From: Myxococcales bacterium
GTDB lineage: Bacteria > Myxococcota > Bradymonadia > UBA7976 > UBA1532
Length of the DNA stretch: 42,136 nt
Direction: 5' to 3'
Assembly (NCBI GenBank): GCA_020633515.1
Contig: JACKDM010000043.1
Location: forward strand, 1 to 42,136
Part shown: positions 16,440 to 24,517 of the stretch, in pieces
Numbering within the stretch: position 1 is the stretch's first letter
How the letters are laid out: each line of letters begins with the position of its first letter
Translations under genes and position numbers: made by a program
Notes under the pieces: generated by a model
What the model was told of the DNA's origin: nothing
Database searches by the model: none
Seen by the model: only the letters and a program-made list of their open reading frames with translations

Positions 16440-18325
16440 GCCTTGTGCCCCCGGCCGGTCTGTTCGTGGAAGCGGAGCACGATGCACGAGATGTTGTCGC
16501 CGCCGCCGCCGCGGTTGGCGAGGACCATGAGTTCGAAGGCGGCCCAGGGGGCGCCGGGGGCGCCCTCGACCTTTTCGCGCATCTTGATCTCGGCGTCTTC
16601 TTCGTCGAAGCCGGCGTAGTCGGGGATGCCGTCGCTGCAGAGGAGGAGGGTGTCGCCGGGCACGACGGTGAGCTCGGTGAACTCGGGCTGGAGGGGGACG
16701 GCGACGAGGCGGTGCTCGGCGTCCTTGTCGAACTCGCCGACACAGCGGATGAGCGCGCCGGCGGCGGGGAAGCTGCGGGCGACGGCGGGGGCGCGGCCGA
16801 GGCGGAGGAGCTGGGTGGCGAGGTCGTGGTCGACGGTGAGCTGGGCGATGTGGCCGTCGCGGATGAGGTAGATGCGGCTGTCGCCGATGGAGCTGAGGGT
16901 GACGCGGTTGTGCTGGAGGAGCGCGGTGACGGCGGTGGCGGCCATGATGCCTTCGGGCTGGCCGGGGAAGTGGGGGACCTCTTGCTGGACGAGCTGGCCG
17001 ATGCGGCGGTTGGCGGCGTCGAGCATGGAGGCGAGGAAGCGGGCGCGGCCGTCGAAGGCGGCAGGGAGCGCGGGCTCGGGTTCGCCGAGGCCGGCGAGGG
17101 TCTCGTCGTTGGCGTCGACGCTGTCGTCGAGGTCGTCTTCGGCGAGGTGGCCGTCGAGGATCACGCGCCAGCCGTTGAGGGCCTCCTGGCGGACGCAGCT
17201 CGAGGCGATGTCGCCCGATCCGTACTCGGAGATGCTGACGCCGTCGCTGACGACGAAGAGGCCGATGGCGCTGTCGACGTGGTAGGCGAGGAAGAGGTCG
17301 TCCTGGTTCTGGGGGGCATACTGGCCCTTGAGGACGCCGATGTGGAGCTCGTGGCCGACGTCGACGGCGATGGGGCCGTAGGCGGTGGCGACGCGGGCGA
17401 GGTGGCTGTGGAGCGCGGTCTCGAGGGCGTGGAGGAAGGCTTCGCCGTCGACGTAGCGGCGGGCGGGGATGGGTGAGGTGGCGCGGCGGGCGACGGCGCC
17501 GAGCTCGGGGGGGACGTCGCGGTGGTAGATGTGGGGCGCGGGGAGGCGCTCGGCGCTGTGGGCGGCTTCGGCGAGGGGGGCGATGCGGGCGAGGGCGTAG
17601 TAGAGGACGAGGCCGGCGAAGTAGACGTCGGCGGGGGGGCCGAACGCGCCGCCGCAGCGGCCGTGGAGCTCGGGGGCGCTGAAGCCGCGGTAGACGCGGC
17701 GGCGGCGGGGGGGGATGGGGACCTCGGCGCGGGGGTGCGCGGTGGGGGGCCAGCGGAAGGCGCAGCGGCCGCGGGGTTCGACGAGGAGCTCGTTGGGGTC
17801 GATGGCGCCGAGCACGAGGCCGCGGCGGTGGAGGCCGGCGATGCAGCGGGCGATGGGGAGGACGTGGGCTTCGATGAGCGCGACGGCGTCGTTGTGCTCG
17901 CGCTCGGCGACGAGGGTGGCGAGCACGTCGGCGACGGCGACGCCGGGGGGGAGGGGCACGGCGGCGTGGTGGAGGTCGCCGAGCTGGCCGGTCCAGGCGG
18001 GGGCGAGGCCGTGTTCGCCGAGGGCGGCGGCGGCGGCGGCGCGCTCGGCGAGGGCTGCCGGGTCTTCGGTGACGAGGACCTCGTAGCGGGCGCCGTCTTC
18101 GTCTTCGGCGAGGAAGCGGCGGCCGTCGATGGGGCAGGGGAGGGGGGCGCGGAGGTAGAGGGCGCGGCGGCCGTCGAGGCGGTCGCCGAGCTGGGGCCAG
18201 CGGTCGTCTTCGGCCGAGCGGCGTTCGAGGGCGTACCCGCAGTTGTGGCAGAACGGGCCGGCGGTGACGGTGCCGCAGGCGGGGCAGTGGATGCCGGTCA
18301 GGTCGACCGTCGTGTCATTCCCCAT
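16436..18325 (-). CDS. Zinc ribbon - pseudokinase - PP2C phosphatase fusion
   Basis: 629 residues. A zinc ribbon lies at residues 14-29 (CPAC and CHNC). A kinase-like region follows, with the APE motif (GFSAPELHG) and a downstream DVYFAGLVLYYAL helix. Its catalytic loop reads LGAIDPNELLV where active kinases have HGDLKPENILL, and no VAIK lysine, glycine loop or DFG is visible, so it should be catalytically dead. The C-terminal PP2C (PPM) domain keeps its metal motifs: NQDD, VSDGVS, GDSRIYLI, LLLCSDGIPDY and GGGDNISCIV. It should be a cytoplasmic Ser/Thr phosphatase. The ATG at 18325 is preferred to a TTG at 18355. The next gene is a vWA-like protein coupled by a 4-nt overlap. Confidence 0.85.
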   Translation of the reverse strand: MGNDTTVDLTGIHCPACGTVTAGPFCHNCGYALERRSAEDDRWPQLGDRLDGRRALYLRAPLPCPIDGRRFLAEDEDGARYEVLVTEDPAALAERAAAAAALGEHGLAPAWTGQLGDLHHAAVPLPPGVAVADVLATLVAEREHNDAVALIEAHVLPIARCIAGLHRRGLVLGAIDPNELLVEPRGRCAFRWPPTAHPRAEVPIPPRRRRVYRGFSAPELHGRCGGAFGPPADVYFAGLVLYYALARIAPLAEAAHSAERLPAPHIYHRDVPPELGAVARRATSPIPARRYVDGEAFLHALETALHSHLARVATAYGPIAVDVGHELHIGVLKGQYAPQNQDDLFLAYHVDSAIGLFVVSDGVSISEYGSGDIASSCVRQEALNGWRVILDGHLAEDDLDDSVDANDETLAGLGEPEPALPAAFDGRARFLASMLDAANRRIGQLVQQEVPHFPGQPEGIMAATAVTALLQHNRVTLSSIGDSRIYLIRDGHIAQLTVDHDLATQLLRLGRAPAVARSFPAAGALIRCVGEFDKDAEHRLVAVPLQPEFTELTVVPGDTLLLCSDGIPDYAGFDEEDAEIKMREKVEGAPGAPWAAFELMVLANRGGGGDNISCIVLRFHEQTGRGHKA

Positions 18326-18385
18326 CGCCCGCCCCTTGTCGGGTGTCTCGGACAAGCCTCACTCCCCTGCCGGCACTGTCGGGCG

Positions 18386-18415
18386 ATGCTAAGCCGATCG
18401 CGCGCCGGGTCGCAA
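18386..18415 (-). promoter_or_regulatory. Candidate sigma-70-type promoter of the PP2C gene
   Basis: The minus strand has TTGCGA, 18 nt, then TAGCAT, placing initiation about 55 nt before the ATG at 18325. The same -10 word and spacer occur upstream of the small lipoprotein at 19885-19914. Confidence 0.35.
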
Positions 18416-18453
18416 TCTTCGGCGCCGTGAACGCGCGAGCGGGGGGCGCAGAT

Positions 18454-18479
18454 GCGCCGTTTGCGCCTTCAAACGGCGC
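18454..18479 (-). terminator. Stem-loop directly after the aminotransferase stop
   Basis: GCGCCGTTTG and CAAACGGCGC form a perfect 10-bp stem with a 6-nt loop, abutting the stop codon at 18480. No U-run follows on the minus strand, so it is either a non-canonical terminator or an mRNA-protecting hairpin. Confidence 0.5.
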
Positions 18480-19793
18480 TCAGGTGTCGGCCCGCTCGGT
18501 CGTCCCGCTGCCGGCGACGGCCTCGCAGGCGGCGTAGAGGTTGGCGAAGAGGTCGGCGAGCTGCGCGTGCGGCGTCGAGGAGAACGCGAGGCGGATGAGG
18601 TCGCCGGTGGCGATGACGCCGGTGGCGTGCTCGGCGAGGAGCGCGCGGCGCACGGCCTCGGGGGCGGCCTTGGTGGGGCGGACGCACATGAAGTAGCCGG
18701 AGTTGAAGGGCAGCGCCTCGAAGTGCTCGCGGTAGCGGGGGTTGTCGTCGAGGATGCGGCGGACCTCGCGGTAGCGGCGGGCGAGGGTGGCCTTCTTCTC
18801 GGCCTTCCACTCGGGGTAGCGGGGGTCGTCGTAGACGGCGAGCAGCAGCGATTGCCCGAGGTGGCTGGCGTTGGAGATCGCGCCGCGCACCGCGCCGGCG
18901 GTCTTGTCTTCGAGCGCGCGGTAGAGCCCGGCGTCGCCGCCGGCGATGGCGTAGGTGAGGAAGCCGACGCGGTAGCCCCAGACGTAGTCCTCCTTGGTGG
19001 GGCCGTCGATCTTGACGGCGAGGAGGCGGGGGTGGGCGTCGGCGAGCAGGGTGAAGATCGACTCGGTGAAGACGCCCTCTTCGTAGACGAGGCCGAAGTA
19101 GGCGTCGTCGATGAGGACGGCGACGTCGCAGCCGCGCTCGCAGGCGTCGACGAGGGCGTCGCGGATGGCCTTGGCGCAGTCGGGGTCGGGGGTGTAGCCG
19201 GTGGGGTTGTTGGGGAAGTTGAGGAGCACGACGCGCTTGCCGGGCTCGCCGCCGAGCGCGCGGCGGAGGCCGTCGACGTCGAAGGTGCCGCGGTCGGTGA
19301 AGGTGGGGAAGGTCGCGAGGCGGGCGCCGAAGGCGTTCTCGTAGATGAGGCGGTAGTTGCCCCAGTAGAGGTCGGGCAGGATCAGCGGGTCGCCGTCGTC
19401 GAGGAAGAGGTAGCCGGCGACGCTGAGCGCGTGGGTGAGCGCGTTGGTGACGACGGGGAGGCTGATCGGGACGTCGGCGGAGAGCGCGGGGTTCTTGTCG
19501 CGGATCATGCGGCGCCAGCGCTCGCGGAGCGCGGGCTTGCCGTAGCTCGGGGCGTAGGTGAAGACGTCGCCGGGGGGGAGCGCGACGCGCTCTTCGAGGC
19601 CGGGGAGGCGCATGGGGCTGCCGTCTTCTTCGAGGGCGATGCCGATGGTGGCGTTGATCGCCGCGCCCTTGGCCTCGGCGGCCTGGCCGAGGATGCCTTT
19701 GCTCGGGAAGTAGATCTCGCGGCCGCGGCGGGAGAGGAGCGCGCGGACGGCGGGGGTGAGGTGGGCGTCGAGTTCGGTGGCGAGCGGGTGCAT
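18480..19793 (-). CDS. PLP-dependent aminotransferase, class I/II
   Basis: 437 residues. Class I/II fold motifs are in order: TYAPSYGKPALRERW (near residue 80), NFPNNPTGYTP (NNPTG at 195-199), IDDAYFGLVYEEG (about 228-240) and KIDGPTKEDYVWGYRVGF, where Lys267 is the likely Schiff-base lysine. NATIGIALEEDG near residue 48 marks a subgroup of this fold. It should transfer amino groups between an amino acid and a 2-oxo acid in the cytoplasm; the substrate cannot be read from sequence. GAGGAG lies 8 nt before the ATG. It is a single gene bounded by a stem-loop downstream and a divergent lipoprotein gene upstream. Confidence 0.88.
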   Translation of the reverse strand: MHPLATELDAHLTPAVRALLSRRGREIYFPSKGILGQAAEAKGAAINATIGIALEEDGSPMRLPGLEERVALPPGDVFTYAPSYGKPALRERWRRMIRDKNPALSADVPISLPVVTNALTHALSVAGYLFLDDGDPLILPDLYWGNYRLIYENAFGARLATFPTFTDRGTFDVDGLRRALGGEPGKRVVLLNFPNNPTGYTPDPDCAKAIRDALVDACERGCDVAVLIDDAYFGLVYEEGVFTESIFTLLADAHPRLLAVKIDGPTKEDYVWGYRVGFLTYAIAGGDAGLYRALEDKTAGAVRGAISNASHLGQSLLLAVYDDPRYPEWKAEKKATLARRYREVRRILDDNPRYREHFEALPFNSGYFMCVRPTKAAPEAVRRALLAEHATGVIATGDLIRLAFSSTPHAQLADLFANLYAACEAVAGSGTTERADT

Positions 19794-19850
19794 GGCGGTG
19801 GCTCCTCGGCTGGTCGGGGGCGGGGGGAGAGTGCCCGATCGGCGGGCGGT

Positions 19851-19862
19851 TGACCATGGTCA
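19851..19862. promoter_or_regulatory. 12-bp perfect palindrome in a divergent promoter region
   Basis: TGACCATGGTCA is fully palindromic and lies between the aminotransferase start and the -35 box of the small lipoprotein gene, a typical operator position. The regulator is unknown. Confidence 0.3.
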
Positions 19863-19884
19863 CCTGCGCGCGGCGGGGGCGGGT

Positions 19885-19914
19885 TTGACCCTGACGGGGG
19901 GGCGCCCCTAGCAT
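19885..19914 (+). promoter_or_regulatory. Candidate sigma-70-type promoter of the small lipoprotein
   Basis: TTGACC, an 18-nt spacer, then TAGCAT. Initiation would fall near 19921, about 34 nt before the ATG at 19955. It is the best housekeeping-type promoter match I found in the window. Confidence 0.45.
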
Positions 19915-19954
19915 GCCGCGGCGTCCGGCGGGGCGCGGGTCTGGGAGTGAGTCG

Positions 19955-20215
19955 ATGCGGCGGTGGTGGTTCGGGGTGTTCTTGCTGGCGGGCTGCGCGC
20001 CGAAGTCGCCGTGCGGGCGGCTGGCGGCGGCGATCTGCGACGAGGGCACGGCGGCGGAGTGCGAGGCGTTCGTGCAGGGGCAGATGGCGACGCGGCGGGG
20101 GCCGCTCGGCGAGAGCGAGCGGGAGAGCGCGTGTCAGATCGTCTTCGACGACGCGCAGACGCGGGCGGCGTTCGAGCGGGCCTACATGGAGAATCGAGCG
20201 AAGACGGGCGGTTAG
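19955..20215 (+). CDS. Small putative lipoprotein
   Basis: 86 residues. MRRWWFGVFLLAGCAPKSP is a lipoprotein signal with lipobox LAGC. Three further cysteines lie in the short mature part (CGRLAAAICDEGTAAEC), and a fourth near SACQIVFDD. A GGGAGTGAG stretch before the ATG supports this start. Longer upstream starts would overlap the promoter. The stop overlaps the stop of the convergent alpha/beta hydrolase by 2-3 bases. The cysteine pattern resembles short Myxococcota lipoproteins of unknown role; I assign no function. Confidence 0.65.
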   Translation: MRRWWFGVFLLAGCAPKSPCGRLAAAICDEGTAAECEAFVQGQMATRRGPLGESERESACQIVFDDAQTRAAFERAYMENRAKTGG

Positions 20216-21036
20216 GGACCTTCGTCGCCGTCGCCGAAGGTCTCGGCGAGCGCCCGGCGCAGCCCCTCGGGGTCGTCGATGTGCACCCAGTGGCCGGCGG
20301 CGGGCAGGTGATGCACGCGCACGTCGCGGTGCGCGTCGAGGCGGGCGCGCTCGGCGGCGGCCCAGCGGTCGCTCTCGCCGGCGACGAGCAGGTGCACCGC
20401 GAGCGAGAGCGGCGGGGCGTCGAGGAACGGGTGCAGGTCGACGGCGCGGTAGTCGGCGAGCAGCGCCTCGACGACGTCGAGGTCGAAGCTCCAGCGGAAG
20501 CCCGCGGGGGTGCGGCGCAGGTTGGTGGTCATCCAGCCGGCGACGCCGGCGCCGAAGCCGCGCCGCTCGAAGTGGCGGACGACGGCCTGCCGATCGGGCA
20601 CGGGCATGGGCACCGCGCGGATCGCGGCGATGACGCGCTCGACCTCCCCGACGCCGTCGTCGGTCGCTGCGGTGCCGGGCGGTGAGTCGAGCGACCACAC
20701 CGCGCGGAGCCCGGCGCCGTGGTCGCGGGCGTAGACGAGCGCGACCTTGCCCCCGAACGAGTGCCCGACGACCGCCGCCGGCCGCGCGCCGAGCCGGTCC
20801 GCGAGCCGGTCGAGATCGGCTGCGCACGCCGCGACGGTGTGCGGCGGCGCCGCGCCGTGGCTCTCGCCGTGCCCGCGCAGGTCGACGAGCACGAGCCGCC
20901 AGTCGGGGTGCGCCGCGACGAGCTTGCGCGCGAAGCCGCGCCAGTTGCCGCGCGAGCCGAGGATGCCGTGGAGGAAGAACGCCGTCCGCGTGGGCGCGGC
21001 GTCCGGGGCGGTGACGACGTCGTGGGCGAGCTCCAT
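20212..21036 (-). CDS. Alpha/beta-fold hydrolase
   Basis: 274 residues, standard for the family. FFLHGILGSRGNW is the oxyanion-hole region. GHSFGG holds the nucleophile (Ser93). A GESDRW segment and AGHWVHIDDP provide the acid and His of the catalytic triad. The layout matches esterase/lipase-like alpha/beta hydrolases of the YbfF/EPHX-like type. The ATG at 21036 is chosen because the sequence upstream has no homology-like content; no strong ribosome site is visible. It probably acts in the cytoplasm on an ester or thioester. It follows the large lipoprotein gene by 135 bp on the same strand and may or may not be cotranscribed. Confidence 0.85.
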   Translation of the reverse strand: MELAHDVVTAPDAAPTRTAFFLHGILGSRGNWRGFARKLVAAHPDWRLVLVDLRGHGESHGAAPPHTVAACAADLDRLADRLGARPAAVVGHSFGGKVALVYARDHGAGLRAVWSLDSPPGTAATDDGVGEVERVIAAIRAVPMPVPDRQAVVRHFERRGFGAGVAGWMTTNLRRTPAGFRWSFDLDVVEALLADYRAVDLHPFLDAPPLSLAVHLLVAGESDRWAAAERARLDAHRDVRVHHLPAAGHWVHIDDPEGLRRALAETFGDGDEGP

Positions 21037-21125
21037 GCGGGAAGGGATGGCCCGGCGCCGCGGGTGGCTTCGCCCGAGGACCGCGAGCGCGCCCCGCGCA
21101 CGAACCGATCGCCGAGCGCAGCACT

Positions 21126-21169
21126 GGAGCGAGCACGGCAAACGCAACACGGAGCGAGCATGGCAGACG
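21126..21169 (+). repeat. Two 19-bp imperfect direct repeats
   Basis: GGAGCGAGCACGGCAAACG (21126) and GGAGCGAGCATGGCAGACG (21151), 25 bp apart, lie in the gap between the hydrolase and the large lipoprotein genes. A similar GAGCGAGG word occurs at about 29486. The role is unknown. Confidence 0.5.
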
Positions 21170-21171
21170 AG

Positions 21172-24100
21172 CTACGGCACTGTGCTCTGACCTTCGTGGA
21201 ACAACCCATCCGGCACATCCTCCGGCCCGCCCGCGCCGAAGCACAGCACCGCGTCGTCGAGCGTGCGCCCGCAGGTGTGGTACCCGCCCGCCGAGAGCCC
21301 CGCCCACGCCGCGTCGGGCGGCTCCGACTGCCCGAAGTGCGGGAACCCGGCGCCCGCGCCCGGCCCGCCCGCGCCCCAGCACGCCGCCACACCGGCGTCG
21401 TCGAGCGCGCAGGCGTGGTAGCCGCCCACCGTCACCGCGCTCCACACCCCGACCGGCGCGTCGAGCCGCCCGAGCGAGGCCGCGCCCCAGCACGCGATCG
21501 CGCCGGCGACGTCGACCGCGCAGCCGTGCTCGGTGCCGAGGTCGAGCGCCACGAAGACGCCCGCCGGCGGCTCGGCGCGGCCGCTGTCGTTCTGCCCCCA
21601 GCACCGGATCGCGCTGGTGTCGCGCTCGACGCCGCAGGTCAGCGCCGGCCCGGCGGCGATCGTCTCGAAGAGCGCGGCCGGCGGGCGGGTCTCGCCGGCG
21701 ACGTCCTGCCCCCAGCACGTCACCACCCCGTCGGCCGCGAGCCCGCAGCCGTGGGTGTCGCCGAGCGCGAGCGCGGTGAACGGCCCCGGCGGCACGACGA
21801 AGATCACCGCCGGCCCGTCGCCCCAGCACGCCGGCGCCCCGGCGGCGTCGAGCGCGCAGTGCCAGTCGCTCCCCGCCGCGAGCGCGGCGCGCGGGCCGGC
21901 GGGGGGCGGGTCGACGTTGCCCCAGCACAGCACCGCCTCGTCGGGCCGCCGCGCGCAGGTGTGGTAGGCGCCGGCCTCGACCTCGAGCGCCTGGCGCGCG
22001 CAGCCGGGGCCGAAGTCCTCGTCGACCGCGCCGTCGCAGTCGTCGTCCACCCCGTCGCAGCGCTCCGCCCGCGGCGCGCCCGGGTTCACCGAGCAGCGCG
22101 CCTCGGCCCCGCCCGGCGCGCAGACCACCTCGCCCACCGCCCGGCACCGCCCCACGCCCACCGCGCAGGCGCCGCCGAGCCCGGGGAAGTCCTCGTCGGT
22201 CGTGCCATCGCAGTCGTCGTCGCGCCGGTCGCAGCGCTCGGGCCGCGGCTGCCCCGGCTGCGCGTCGCAGACCAGCGCCTCGTCGACGCCGCACACCAGC
22301 CGCCCGCTCGCCCGGCACACGCCCTCGCCCGCGGTGCAGGCCAGCCCGAGGCCCGGGAAGTCCTCGTCGAGCGCCCCGTCGCAGTCGTCGTCCCGCCGGT
22401 TGCACCGCTCGTCCACCGGCGCGCTCGCGACCGCGTCGCACACCACGCCCCGCCCGTCGGCGGTGCAGATCCCCGTGCCCTCGACCGCGCAGCCCCCGAC
22501 CCCGTCGCCGCACGGCCGCCCGAGCCCCGCCGCGACGAAGTCCTCGTCGACCGCGCCATCGCAGTCCTCGTCGACCCCATCGCACGCCTCGACCCCCGGC
22601 GGCCCCGGCTCCGCCGCGCACGCCGCCTCGCCGTCCGGCCCGCAGACGCCCACCCCCGGCCGCGCGCAGCTCCCCACCCCGCCCAGGCACGGCTCGCCCA
22701 CCCCGAAGCCCTCGTCCAGCTCCCCGTCGCAGTCGTCGTCCTCCCCGTTGCACCGCTCGATCCGCACCCGCCCCGCCTCCGCGTCGCAGCGCACGTCCCG
22801 CCCATCGGCCCCGCAGACCACCACCCCCTCGACCGCGCACGCGCCCACTCCCACCTGGCAGGCGTCGCCGAGCGTCGCGAAGTCCTCGTCGCTCACCCCA
22901 TCGCAGTCGTCGTCGACCCCATTGCACCGCTCCGGCTGCGGGAACCCCGCGCTCGCGTTGCACACCGGCTCCCCGAGCAGCGCATCGCACCGCACCCGCC
23001 CCTCCGCCGCGCACGCCCCGACCCCGACCGCGCACACCGCGCCGACGTCGAAGCCCTCGTCCACCACCCCATCGCAGTCATCATCGCGCGTATTGCACCG
23101 CTCCTCCCCCGCCGGCCCCGGCACCGCGTCGCACACATAACCCACCCCATCCGCCGCGCACACCAGCCCCCCCGGCCGCCGACACTCACCCACCCCGCCC
23201 TCGCACGGCGCGCCCAGCTCGACGAAGCCCTCGTCCGTCGTGCCATCGCAGTCATCGTCCACCCCGTTGCACCGCTCCGCCCCCCCCGGCTGCAACACCG
23301 CGTCGCACGCCGTCGCGTCGCCCTCCGCCGTACACCGCCGCACCCCCCGCCCCTCGCAGCCGCCGAAGCCCACCGCGCACGCCTGCCCCACGTCCGGGAA
23401 GTCCTCGTCCACCCGCCCATCGCAGTCATCGTCCACCCCATTGCACCGCTCCGCCCCCCCGGCCGGCACCTCCGCCCCGCACCGCACCGCACCATCCTCC
23501 CCACACTCGAACACCCCCCGCACGTTGCACGCCCCCAACCCCGCGTCACACACGAACCCCAGCTCCGGGAACTCCTCGTCCACCGCCCCATCGCAGTCAT
23601 CGTCCACCCCATCACACCGCTCCGCCCGCGCCGCGCCCGCCACCGCCGGACACACCGTGCCCGCCCCATCCCCCGCGCACACCACCGCCGCCTCCACCCG
23701 GCACCCCCCCTCACCCGCCGCGCACATCGTGCCCAGCGCCGGCCAGTCCTCGTCCGCCGCCCCATCGCAGTCATCGTCCAGCCCGTTGCACACCTCATCC
23801 CCCGGCTCCCCCACCTCCCCCACGCACACCACCCCCACCCCATCCTCCGCGCACACCGTCACCCCCACCACCTGACACAGCCCCCGCCCCGCCGCGCAGA
23901 CCACCCCCTCCTCCGCCACGCACGGCCGCATATCCGGCCGCGGCACCGGACAATCCGGATCGTCGTCACACGGATCCCGCTCATCCACCAACCCATCCCC
24001 ATCCCGATCCACCGTCGCGCTCTCCAGCGCATCCGGCCGCCCATCCCCATCCGCATCCGGCGCCTCGAACAACCGGCTCCCCGGCGTCCACCGCACCTCC

Positions 24101-24348
24101 GCCCCATCCGGCTTCATGTCCCCATCGCTGTCCGTCTGCCCCGGATCGGTCCCCACCAGCGCCTCGATCGCATCCGGCAGCCCATCCCCATCCCCATCGG
24201 TCGCGTCGAACGGCGCGCACGCCCCCTCCACGCACAGCTCATTGATCCGACACGACTCGCTCACCGCGCACGGCCGCGCCGCAGGCGCCTCGTCGTCACA
24301 GCCGGCCAATGCCACCAACAGCAACCACGCAGCGGCGAAGCGAACCAT
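21172..24348 (-). CDS. Large lipoprotein: MopE-type metal-binding repeats plus RCC1-like repeats
   Basis: 1058 residues. The signal MVRFAAAWLLLVALAGC has lipobox LAGC. Residues 50-130 hold Ca-binding thrombospondin-3-like motifs (DGDGDGLPD, DSDGD, DRDGDGLVD). From about residue 185 to 785 come eleven ~57-residue repeats centred on ERCNGVDDDCDG and DEDF, with paired Cys, the MopE/putative metal-binding repeat. The C-terminal ~270 residues carry seven RCC1-like units each ending CWG (or CFG), with conserved HxCAL motifs, likely a beta-propeller. It should be surface or periplasmic and Ca- or metal-dependent. GAGG lies 7 nt before the chosen ATG; a longer start adds 16 unlikely residues. Codon endings drift from G in the 5' part to C in the 3' part. 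Confidence 0.85.
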   Translation of the reverse strand: MVRFAAAWLLLVALAGCDDEAPAARPCAVSESCRINELCVEGACAPFDATDGDGDGLPDAIEALVGTDPGQTDSDGDMKPDGAEVRWTPGSRLFEAPDADGDGRPDALESATVDRDGDGLVDERDPCDDDPDCPVPRPDMRPCVAEEGVVCAAGRGLCQVVGVTVCAEDGVGVVCVGEVGEPGDEVCNGLDDDCDGAADEDWPALGTMCAAGEGGCRVEAAVVCAGDGAGTVCPAVAGAARAERCDGVDDDCDGAVDEEFPELGFVCDAGLGACNVRGVFECGEDGAVRCGAEVPAGGAERCNGVDDDCDGRVDEDFPDVGQACAVGFGGCEGRGVRRCTAEGDATACDAVLQPGGAERCNGVDDDCDGTTDEGFVELGAPCEGGVGECRRPGGLVCAADGVGYVCDAVPGPAGEERCNTRDDDCDGVVDEGFDVGAVCAVGVGACAAEGRVRCDALLGEPVCNASAGFPQPERCNGVDDDCDGVSDEDFATLGDACQVGVGACAVEGVVVCGADGRDVRCDAEAGRVRIERCNGEDDDCDGELDEGFGVGEPCLGGVGSCARPGVGVCGPDGEAACAAEPGPPGVEACDGVDEDCDGAVDEDFVAAGLGRPCGDGVGGCAVEGTGICTADGRGVVCDAVASAPVDERCNRRDDDCDGALDEDFPGLGLACTAGEGVCRASGRLVCGVDEALVCDAQPGQPRPERCDRRDDDCDGTTDEDFPGLGGACAVGVGRCRAVGEVVCAPGGAEARCSVNPGAPRAERCDGVDDDCDGAVDEDFGPGCARQALEVEAGAYHTCARRPDEAVLCWGNVDPPPAGPRAALAAGSDWHCALDAAGAPACWGDGPAVIFVVPPGPFTALALGDTHGCGLAADGVVTCWGQDVAGETRPPAALFETIAAGPALTCGVERDTSAIRCWGQNDSGRAEPPAGVFVALDLGTEHGCAVDVAGAIACWGAASLGRLDAPVGVWSAVTVGGYHACALDDAGVAACWGAGGPGAGAGFPHFGQSEPPDAAWAGLSAGGYHTCGRTLDDAVLCFGAGGPEDVPDGLFHEGQSTVP
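22000..23796 (-). repeat. Eleven ~170-bp coding repeats (MopE type)
   Basis: Each unit contains a conserved core encoding CNGVDDDCDG; between cores the DNA diverges. The repeats are coding, not a CRISPR array. They are substrates for in-frame unequal recombination. Confidence 0.85.
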
Positions 24349-24517
24349 CCCATGTCCTCGATTCAAGGTGACCTCCCCCCGCCGAGAGGGTGTCACCGGC
24401 TCCCCGGCTCGGTCAACGCCTGAGGGTCCCTACCCACGCAGACGGCATGCAACTCTCTCGCGGGTGCGCTATCGTCACCCCCACGCCGCACCCGCCCCGC
24501 CGGGAGAAAGAGACTCG

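Noticed and set aside
15205..16743. A 512-codon frame overlapping the vWA and PP2C genes
   Set aside because: Arg/Pro/Ser-rich shadow; both real genes are recognisable in other frames.
22000..23796. CRISPR-like regular repeats
   Set aside because: The repeats are in frame, ~170 bp apart, diverged between units and encode the MopE motif; no short identical repeats or cas genes.
20719..24423. A 1234-codon open frame opposite the MopE/RCC1 lipoprotein
   Set aside because: Repetitive Arg/Pro/His composition mirrors the coding repeats on the other strand; no start signal or domain.
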